Source: Clostridia bacterium
GTDB lineage: Bacteria > Bacillota_A > Clostridia > Christensenellales > UBA1242
Direction: 5' to 3'
Length of the DNA: 7,315 nt
NCBI GenBank assembly: GCA_028701635.1
Contig: JAQVQJ010000062.1
Span: 1 to 7,315 of the forward strand
The position numbers and the translations under genes are program-made. Below, one piece after another: positions 1 to 3,540 of this stretch; position 1 is the stretch's first letter; the number at the start of each line of letters is the position of its first letter. A model generated the notes under the pieces. That model saw only the letters and a list, made by a program, of their open reading frames with translations. It searched no databases and had not been told where the DNA came from.

Positions 1-2
1 CC

Positions 3-31
3 TTGATTTATTGATTCATTCATGTTATAAT
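3..31 (+). promoter_or_regulatory. Promoter of tRNA-Glu
   Basis: A -35 TTGATT (3-8) and a -10 TATAAT (26-31) are separated by exactly 17 bases. An extended TG lies at 23-24. The predicted start, about base 38, leaves an 11-base leader before the tRNA. A second TTGATT at 11-16 is too close to the -10 to serve as its -35. Confidence 0.8.
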
Positions 32-48
32 CGCCATACTTTTGGTAT

Positions 49-123
49 GCCCTCATGGTCAAGAGGTCAAGACGTCGCCCTCTCACGGCGGAATCAGGGG
101 TTCGATTCCCCTTGGGGGTACCA
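49..123 (+). tRNA. tRNA-Glu (anticodon CUC), CCA encoded
   Basis: This is a complete 75-base cloverleaf. The acceptor stem pairs GCCCTCA (49-55) with TGGGGGT (113-119), with two G-U wobbles. The D stem is GTC/GAC (58-60, 71-73). The anticodon stem is TCGCC/GGCGG (75-79, 87-91), with loop CTCTCAC and anticodon CTC at 82-84. The T arm is AGGGG-TTCGATT-CCCCT (96-112). Discriminator A120 is followed by encoded CCA (121-123). Anticodon CUC reads GAG, and the fold resembles bacterial glutamate tRNAs. A close promoter lies upstream and a terminator downstream, so it is probably a single-gene unit. Its 3' end from base 102 is repeated directly at 345-381, and parts of it recur inverted between the two copies. 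Confidence 0.96.
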
Positions 124-138
124 ATACATAAGATAAAA
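102..138 (+). repeat. Direct repeat copy 1: tRNA 3' end, candidate att site
   Basis: Bases 102-138 are identical to 345-381 over 37 bases. They run from the T loop through CCA and 15 bases into the flank, and a looser match continues to the GAG(T/C)CAC that follows. A direct repeat starting inside the T loop of a tRNA is the usual footprint of tyrosine-recombinase integration. No integrase lies in the 243-base interval, so this would be a remnant or a non-autonomous element. Confidence 0.85.
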
Positions 139-168
139 AGAGTCACTTTTGCGGCTCTTTAATTTTTT
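137..168 (+). terminator. Rho-independent terminator of tRNA-Glu
   Basis: AAAGAGTC (137-144) pairs with GGCTCTTT (153-160) with one T-G wobble, and AATTTTTT follows (161-168). It begins 13 bases after the CCA end. Confidence 0.75.
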
Positions 169-225
169 CCAAGGGGAATGTGAAATTTCATTTCACGCGA
201 TGTTATCACATCGCCAAACCCCTGA
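169..225 (-). repeat. Inverted tRNA T-arm copy containing two hairpins
   Basis: CCAAGGGGAAT (169-179) is the reverse complement of tRNA bases 105-115, and AACCCCTGA (217-225) is the reverse complement of tRNA bases 94-102. In the tRNA these blocks are separated by two bases. Here 37 bases (180-216) intervene and form two perfect hairpins: GTGAAAT-TTC-ATTTCAC (180-196) and GCGATGT-TATC-ACATCGC (197-214). AGGGG (172-176) and CCCCT (219-223) can still pair, giving a closed three-way structure. The first block is also inverted against 348-358, so 169-358 has 11-base inverted ends like a MITE. I cannot tell whether it is transcribed. Confidence 0.7.
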
Positions 226-344
226 GAAATATTTCGTCGCATTTAGGTAAATGCCTGCTTTGCAGTCGCTTACCTCTCTGCTCCTCATAATGCAGGGTGA
301 AGGGCTTGTTTCTTAATAATATTAGATTTATATAAACGCCCTTC
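226..344. repeat. Hairpin-rich filler between tRNA-end repeats
   Basis: Short hairpins follow one another: GCATTT-AGGT-AAATGC (239-254), CTGC-TTT-GCAG (255-265), and GAAGGGC (299-305) with GCCCTTC (338-344) across an AT-rich loop. I see no convincing gene here. A minus-strand open frame across it has no start context and runs through the second tRNA-end copy. Read on the minus strand, CCCTGCAT (290-297) and AGAGGTAAG (269-277) resemble the tRNA 5' end and D loop, in the right order relative to the inverted T arm. Confidence 0.5.
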
Positions 345-381
345 TCGATTCCCCTTGGGGGTACCAATACATAAGATAAAA
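345..381 (+). repeat. Direct repeat copy 2: tRNA 3' end, candidate att site
   Basis: This is identical to 102-138. Only the T-loop-to-CCA part of the tRNA is present, with no D or anticodon arm in front, so it cannot be a functional tRNA. After GAGCCAC (to 388) the sequence departs from copy 1, and the tRNA terminator hairpin is not conserved. Confidence 0.85.
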
Positions 382-414
382 GAGCCACTCCTATTGACTT
401 TTTTTAATGTAATA

Positions 415-452
415 CAATTTTAATTTATCAATTTTAATTTAGCAAATTAAAA
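415..452. repeat. AT-rich tandem repeat and hairpin downstream of the acetyltransferase gene
   Basis: CAATTTTAATTTA occurs twice (415-427 and 429-441, period 14). TTTTAATTT (432-440) pairs perfectly with AAATTAAAA (444-452) around AGC. It lies 11 bases past the minus-strand stop at 464 and could act as a weak terminator, but it has no GC pairs in the stem and no clean T run. Confidence 0.35.
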
Positions 453-463
453 AATGATTCGTT

Positions 464-934
464 TTATAAAATGTCTTTTTCTAATAAACTAATTTTTGAA
501 CCATCATAATCTGTGGAAAATTCAATAAATTTATACCCAAATTTTTTAAAAACAATTGGTTTATGAGGAGTAAACAGATATACCTTTTTTAATTTTAATT
601 TACGAAATTCATCTTCGCTATGTTTAAAAATATAAGGCATTAATTCAAGAGATAATTTTCTATGTTTTTTTGGTATGTATAAATTACCAATCCAAGGGGT
701 TAAGTCTTGTCTGCTTTGTAAATCACAAGGCATTATTCCATATGTTGCAATTAACTGATTATTTTTTAAAACAACATATGTTTGAAATGTAGAATTTTCA
801 TTTTGTGAGAATTTAACCCAATCATCCCAATATTTTTGGCTACCTTTAAGTCCCCATTCATCATAAAGCCATTTTGAAACAGTTTGTTCAAAACATTTAT
901 AATGTTTAATATTTTTAATTATTATATCGTTCAT
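464..934 (-). CDS. GNAT-family N-acetyltransferase
   Basis: The encoded protein of 156 residues is a probable acetyl-CoA-dependent N-acetyltransferase of unknown substrate. The centre resembles the GNAT core: a strand ending in TYVVLKNNQLIATYGIMP, then a strand-turn-helix with PWIGNLYIPKKHR-KLSLELM, where the acetyl-CoA pyrophosphate loop is expected. Next comes KVYLFTPHKPIVFKKFGYKF, the strand and 'YxKxGF'-like helix typical of the C-terminal half. The classical Q/RxxGxG/A loop is degenerate, so the call rests on overall pattern. The frame can start at 964, but an extended -10, TGCTATAAT (941-949), lies inside that longer reading. Its predicted transcription start falls on the A of the ATG at 934, and no Shine-Dalgarno is present. 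I therefore prefer 934, read from a leaderless message. It is transcribed away from the protein gene at 1074. A role in antibiotic or metabolite acetylation is possible but unsupported. Confidence 0.8.
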   Translation of the reverse strand: MNDIIIKNIKHYKCFEQTVSKWLYDEWGLKGSQKYWDDWVKFSQNENSTFQTYVVLKNNQLIATYGIMPCDLQSRQDLTPWIGNLYIPKKHRKLSLELMPYIFKHSEDEFRKLKLKKVYLFTPHKPIVFKKFGYKFIEFSTDYDGSKISLLEKDIL

Positions 935-940
935 AATAAT

Positions 941-949
941 ATTATAGCA
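941..949 (-). promoter_or_regulatory. Extended -10 of the acetyltransferase gene
   Basis: On the minus strand this reads TGCTATAAT, a perfect extended -10. There is no good -35 at the usual spacing, which is common for extended -10 promoters. The predicted start is base 934, the first base of the preferred ATG. Confidence 0.6.
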
Positions 950-1073
950 AAATTTTATAATCATTAAAAATAATAATAATTAAATGTAAAATTTTTATTC
1001 ATTTTAATGAAAATAACTTTGGTAAAGAAAGTTAGAATGGCATATCAATTAAATTTTTGCAAATAATAGATGT

Positions 1074-1442
1074 GTGTTAGATAAGAGAAGCGAGGCATTG
1101 CTTAACATAATAAACCACGAATGTAATGAAGGATCCTATAAAGTCATTGAAATCGATGACTTAATTAGATTAATGCCTAATAAATTTAAAGTAGATTTTG
1201 ATATGATAAATCAACTTATGGGATATTTAAGAAATGGCGAATATATTTCAATTAAATATTCCGATAAAGAAGTTTTTTGTGTTTCACCATCACCCAGAGG
1301 AAGAAGAATTTTTGAGGTAGAGCAGGAAGAAATAAGAGAAGTTAAAAGAAAGACCTTTAAATTTTTTATTCTTTCTTTTTTTTATTTGATTTTGATTTTC
1401 GGTGTGTGCTTAGGAGCCTCATATTTATCAAGATTTATTTAG
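1074..1442 (+). CDS. Small membrane-anchored protein with putative winged helix
   Basis: This 122-residue protein is of unknown function. Residues 1-85 have the helix-strand-helix-helix-wing pattern of a winged-helix domain. A first helix (SEALLNIINHEC) is followed by IEIDDLIRLMP, then a probable recognition-type helix (DFDMINQLMGYLRNG), then a hairpin (EYISIKYSDKEVFCVSPSPRGRRI). A charged linker (EVEQEEIREVKRK) leads to one hydrophobic segment, about 95-117, near the C terminus. Positive residues before the segment predict a cytoplasmic N-terminal domain. The start is GTG: an in-frame stop at 1050-1052 and no upstream ATG leave no better choice. No Shine-Dalgarno is visible. AATAAT at 1062-1067 would place transcription exactly at the GTG, again suggesting a leaderless message. 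It ends 12 bases before the SRP RNA promoter. DNA binding is inferred from the fold pattern only. Confidence 0.75.
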   Translation: MLDKRSEALLNIINHECNEGSYKVIEIDDLIRLMPNKFKVDFDMINQLMGYLRNGEYISIKYSDKEVFCVSPSPRGRRIFEVEQEEIREVKRKTFKFFILSFFYLILIFGVCLGASYLSRFI

Positions 1443-1453
1443 AATAAAAAAAG

Positions 1454-1481
1454 TTGCAAATTTTTTTTGTTATGATATAAT
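1454..1481 (+). promoter_or_regulatory. Promoter of SRP RNA
   Basis: -35 TTGCAA (1454-1459), a 16-base spacer and -10 TATAAT (1476-1481), with an extended TG at 1473-1474. The predicted start, about 1488, coincides with the 5' strand of the terminal SRP RNA stem. Confidence 0.8.
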
Positions 1482-1486
1482 ATTTG

Positions 1487-1755
1487 TACTGCACTAGGTG
1501 GGGAGCTAGCGGTGCCCTGTACTTGCAATCCGCTATAGCAAGACCGAATGATTGGTGCGGCGAATTTAGTTTTTTGGATGAGTATTTTGAATCAGTGTTG
1601 AAATTAAGGTCTTATACATCATTTTACTGTGAACCATGTCAGACCCTGACGGGAGCATCATTAAGCAGATTAAAATGAGTGCTTTAAGGTAGCTTTAATG
1701 GAGTTGAATTGAATACGGCTCAAGAAATTAGTTTGACAAGTCAATCGGTGCAGTA
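1487..1755 (+). ncRNA. ffs: Signal recognition particle RNA, large Gram-positive type
   Basis: This is the RNA scaffold of the signal recognition particle. It binds Ffh, takes part in nascent-chain targeting, and stimulates the Ffh-FtsY GTPases. The ends pair: TACTGCAC (1487-1494) with GTGCAGTA (1748-1755). The 5' Alu-like domain carries GGTGGGGAGCTAGCGG, then CCCTGTACTTGCAATCCGC, closely matching the B. subtilis scRNA as I remember it. The S domain is recognisable from GAACCATGTCAG (1631-1642) through a CCC-TGAC-GGG apical stem-loop to the conserved AGCA (1654-1657) of the Ffh-binding symmetric loop. At about 269 bases it has the Bacillus/Clostridium length rather than the short 4.5S form. 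The apical loop is UGAC rather than GGAA. The open frame across it (1484-1678) is incidental. The SRP receptor gene ftsY lies about 4.3 kb downstream. Confidence 0.95.
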
Positions 1756-1758
1756 TTG

Positions 1759-1791
1759 AATAAACCACGGTAATCCCGTGGTTTATTGTTT
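1759..1791 (+). terminator. Terminator of SRP RNA
   Basis: AATAAACCACGG (1759-1770) pairs perfectly over 12 bases with CCGTGGTTTATT (1776-1787), with loop TAATC. The T-rich tail (GTTT) is short, so termination may lean on stem strength and on the second hairpin at 1813-1839. Confidence 0.75.
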
Positions 1792-1812
1792 GCAAAAAGT
1801 CATATTTGATAA

Positions 1813-1839
1813 AAAAAAGATGGCTTAGCCATCTTTTTT
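1813..1839. terminator. Bidirectional terminator between SRP RNA and the solenoid gene
   Basis: GATGGC-TTA-GCCATC (1819-1833) is flanked by an A run on the left and a T run on the right, so it can end transcription from both sides. On the minus strand it lies 28 bases past the stop of the gene at 1868-2773. Confidence 0.85.
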
Positions 1840-1867
1840 AATATAAGAATCTACAGAGTCCTTTCGT

Positions 1868-2773
1868 TTATTTTTTAACTTCCTTTTTAGGTTTTTGTTC
1901 TACTTTAATATCACTTTTTGTTGTTGATTTCACTTTTCCAGTTTTTAGTTTTTCTTCTGTGGTAGCGATTGGTTTCGCTTTATCTTTCTTTTCAATCTTT
2001 TCTTTTTCTTCTTTCTCTTCCTTTTTTTGAGGAAGGATAACAGAGAAATTATCTGGCTTACCTTGTGAGTAAACTATTTTGCCATTTCCAGCGATTTTGG
2101 TAACAGTTCCCTCTATTTGTGCCTCAACTGTTCCACGTCCCATAAGAAGAGCTATTGAGCCACTGTTTTGTGATGAAACTTCGCCTAAATCGCATAGTTT
2201 TTCAATATGTCCATTATTCATAGTGCCGATATATGAAAGATTTAAAGCATATTCGATTTTTCCATTCATCATTGTGGTGATGTTTGCACTATCTTCGATT
2301 GCGACTATATCTCCATCTATCATTGTTCCAATCTTCGCTTTATTTCTGACGAATAAAATCTTTCCATTTCTAAATGTTGTGATTCTAGATTTATCATCCA
2401 TAAATTTAACAAAACCAGAATTAAATGTTCCAATTTTTGCTTTGCACTTCAAATAATCTATTTCACATGAGTTAATTGTTGTAATTTTAGCTTTTCCGCT
2501 TACGTTTACAATGTTACCAGATTTAAACATTCCAATTTTTGCTTTTCCACCCAATGTTTTTATAGTCCCATTATTAAATACGTGAATCTTAACATGACCA
2601 CCGATTGTATTAAAATCAGTATCAGTTGACTCTAAAACCACTGCATCTTTTGAAATTGAAATGTTTTTACAATTATCAAAAAAATGTTTTCCTTCTTTTA
2701 TATTTAAATCACTTTCGCCTTTATGATAAATAGGCTCATCATTTTTTCTTTTTAAAAAATCAAAAAATCCCAT
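1868..2773 (-). CDS. Beta-solenoid repeat protein with ten 17-residue repeats
   Basis: The protein has 301 residues and I do not recognise its family. Residues 1-10 (MGFFDFLKRK) form a short hydrophobic/basic segment of the type that often tethers proteins to membranes. Residues 61-230 are ten gap-free 17-residue repeats, such as AKIGTFNSGFVKFMDDK. Position 3 is Ile/Val in all ten, position 9 is Gly in nine (Cys in one), and position 11 is Ile/Val in all ten. Regular I-x7-I spacing with Gly between suggests a short parallel beta-helix. Position 4 alternates Gly and Thr from repeat 2 to repeat 8. Residues 250-301 are a Lys/Glu-rich, probably disordered tail. There is no signal peptide, so it is likely cytoplasmic. 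I prefer the ATG at 2773 over that at 2800 because AGAGGT sits 6 bases upstream, whereas the longer start has no ribosome site. By analogy with bactofilins (short beta-helix, short N-terminal membrane peptide) it could form filaments, but I see no clear bactofilin signature. Confidence 0.85.
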   Translation of the reverse strand: MGFFDFLKRKNDEPIYHKGESDLNIKEGKHFFDNCKNISISKDAVVLESTDTDFNTIGGHVKIHVFNNGTIKTLGGKAKIGMFKSGNIVNVSGKAKITTINSCEIDYLKCKAKIGTFNSGFVKFMDDKSRITTFRNGKILFVRNKAKIGTMIDGDIVAIEDSANITTMMNGKIEYALNLSYIGTMNNGHIEKLCDLGEVSSQNSGSIALLMGRGTVEAQIEGTVTKIAGNGKIVYSQGKPDNFSVILPQKKEEKEEKEKIEKKDKAKPIATTEEKLKTGKVKSTTKSDIKVEQKPKKEVKK

Positions 2774-2779
2774 ATTACT

Positions 2780-2785
2780 ACCTCT
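2780..2785 (-). promoter_or_regulatory. Ribosome binding site deciding the solenoid start
   Basis: On the minus strand AGAGGT stands 6 bases before the ATG at 2773. It lies inside the frame of the longer alternative starting at 2800, and therefore favours the shorter protein. A candidate TTGTCT (2814-2819), 17 bases, TAGAAT (2791-2796) promoter would start transcription almost at this site, so it is uncertain. Confidence 0.65.
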
Positions 2786-2800
2786 TATAAATTCTATCAT

Positions 2801-3055
2801 TTATTTTCTATAAAGACAAATAAAATAAAGTAAATAAAAGAATAACAAAAATAAATTAAAAAATAATAGACAAAATTCATTAAAAAATAACAAAAAAATA
2901 AAAAATAATATATTTAATAAATAATTAATTAAATTAAATTCGAAAAATGTTGTAAAAAATATAATTTATTATAAGCATTACAAAATATGTTAAAAAAATA
3001 TATTTTTCGCTATTTTTTAATGAATTATTTATGCAATTATTTTTTAATTTTAATT
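2801..3055. other. Extremely AT-rich divergent intergenic region
   Basis: I count 18 G or C in 2801-3000, about 9%. It separates the minus-strand solenoid gene from the plus-strand gene at 3100 and should carry both promoters. ATTAAAAAATAA occurs at 2855-2866 and 2879-2890, but in such biased sequence this means little. I see no RNA gene, no DnaA-box-like site and no coding frame with a ribosome site. Confidence 0.7.
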
Positions 3056-3093
3056 TATAATCGTTTTTGCATATGAAAAATATTTTAAGGGGG
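3056..3093 (+). promoter_or_regulatory. Candidate -10 and strong ribosome site of the gene at 3100
   Basis: TATAAT (3056-3061) has no good -35, so the promoter is tentative. AAGGGGG (3087-3093) is a clear Shine-Dalgarno, 6 bases before the ATG at 3100. Confidence 0.55.
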
Positions 3094-3099
3094 TAAAAT

Positions 3100-3465
3100 A
3101 TGGAAAAAAGATGCTGTGATGCGTTGAGGAGATTAGCAAGGCAGGCAAAAAATCGTTTAGGGAATCGAAATTATTTTGAAGGGAAGGGCAATAATAAGGT
3201 GTTAAATGGAGGATATTTAGCTGACTACAAACTTGTGCATTTGAGTAATAAAAAAGAAGAAAAATTTTATGAACAAGTGAGAGAAATTTTAGAAAACGAA
3301 ATTGATGCAATAAAACCAATAGGAAAATTAGCAGACAAAACAAAATTTGAGCAAATGAGCGAAACACAAAAAGAGCGCTACATAATTAATCTTGCTGATA
3401 AATATCTCAAAATGAAAGAGAGATTTGAAAGAGAAAGGGCAAGTACAATGGAATTTGCGGGATAA
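3100..3465 (+). CDS. Conserved-looking small helical protein of unknown function
   Basis: I do not recognise this 121-residue protein. The N terminus (MEKRCCDALRRLARQAKNRL) is strongly basic with adjacent cysteines at 5-6. A Gly/Asn-rich turn follows (about 21-38). Residues 50-70 (KKEEKFYEQVREILENEID) and 83-115 are predicted helical, with heptad-like charged patterns that could form a coiled coil. There is no signal peptide or membrane segment. The strong ribosome site and AAAATG-type codon use like the neighbours support it as a real gene. It ends 75 bases before pcrA, which has its own promoter, so the two need not be one operon. Its basic N terminus would fit nucleic-acid binding, but that is speculation. 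Confidence 0.75.
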   Translation: MEKRCCDALRRLARQAKNRLGNRNYFEGKGNNKVLNGGYLADYKLVHLSNKKEEKFYEQVREILENEIDAIKPIGKLADKTKFEQMSETQKERYIINLADKYLKMKERFERERASTMEFAG

Positions 3466-3476
3466 TTTTCATTGAT

Positions 3477-3500
3477 AAAATTTAAACTATTTTAAATTTT
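3477..3500. terminator. AT-only perfect inverted repeat, weak terminator candidate
   Basis: AAAATTTAAA (3477-3486) and TTTAAATTTT (3491-3500) form a 10-base stem with loop CTAT just after the stop of the gene at 3100-3465. A stem with no GC pair makes it a poor terminator, and it could equally be a protein site or chance. Confidence 0.35.
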
Positions 3501-3503
3501 GAA

Positions 3504-3532
3504 TTGCTGAAATATGTCAGGTATGATATAAT
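3504..3532 (+). promoter_or_regulatory. Promoter of pcrA, predicting a leaderless message
   Basis: TTGCTG (3504-3509), a 17-base spacer and TATAAT (3527-3532), with an extended TG at 3524-3525. Transcription should begin at about 3539-3541, and the ATG is at 3541. There is no Shine-Dalgarno between the -10 and the ATG. Confidence 0.75.
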
Positions 3533-3540
3533 CTTTTTCT

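Noticed and set aside
345..366. Second tRNA gene
   Set aside because: Only the T-loop-to-CCA part is present; no anticodon or D arm precedes it on this strand.
206..388. Minus-strand 60-codon open frame over the tRNA-end repeats
   Set aside because: It reads through tRNA 3' sequence and several hairpins, has no ribosome site, and its composition follows the repeats.
1484..1678. Plus-strand 64-codon open frame
   Set aside because: It lies inside the SRP RNA, whose conserved structure explains the sequence.
2079..2456. Plus-strand 125-codon open frame
   Set aside because: It is antisense to the 17-residue repeats; the regular 51-base period keeps the opposite strand free of stops.
1868..2800. 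Longer start of the solenoid protein at 2800
   Set aside because: It has no ribosome site, while AGAGGT is well placed for the ATG at 2773, giving a typical MGFFDFLKRK N terminus.
2855..2890. CRISPR-like or iteron-like repeats (ATTAAAAAATAA twice)
   Set aside because: Only two copies occur, in about 9% GC sequence, where such matches are expected by chance.
2801..3055. Replication origin in the AT-rich spacer
   Set aside because: No DnaA-box-like sequence, iterons or replication genes are visible; AT richness alone is not enough.
3050..3367. Minus-strand 105-codon open frame
   Set aside because: It overlaps the better supported gene at 3100 with its strong ribosome site, and is a hydrophobic antisense shadow.
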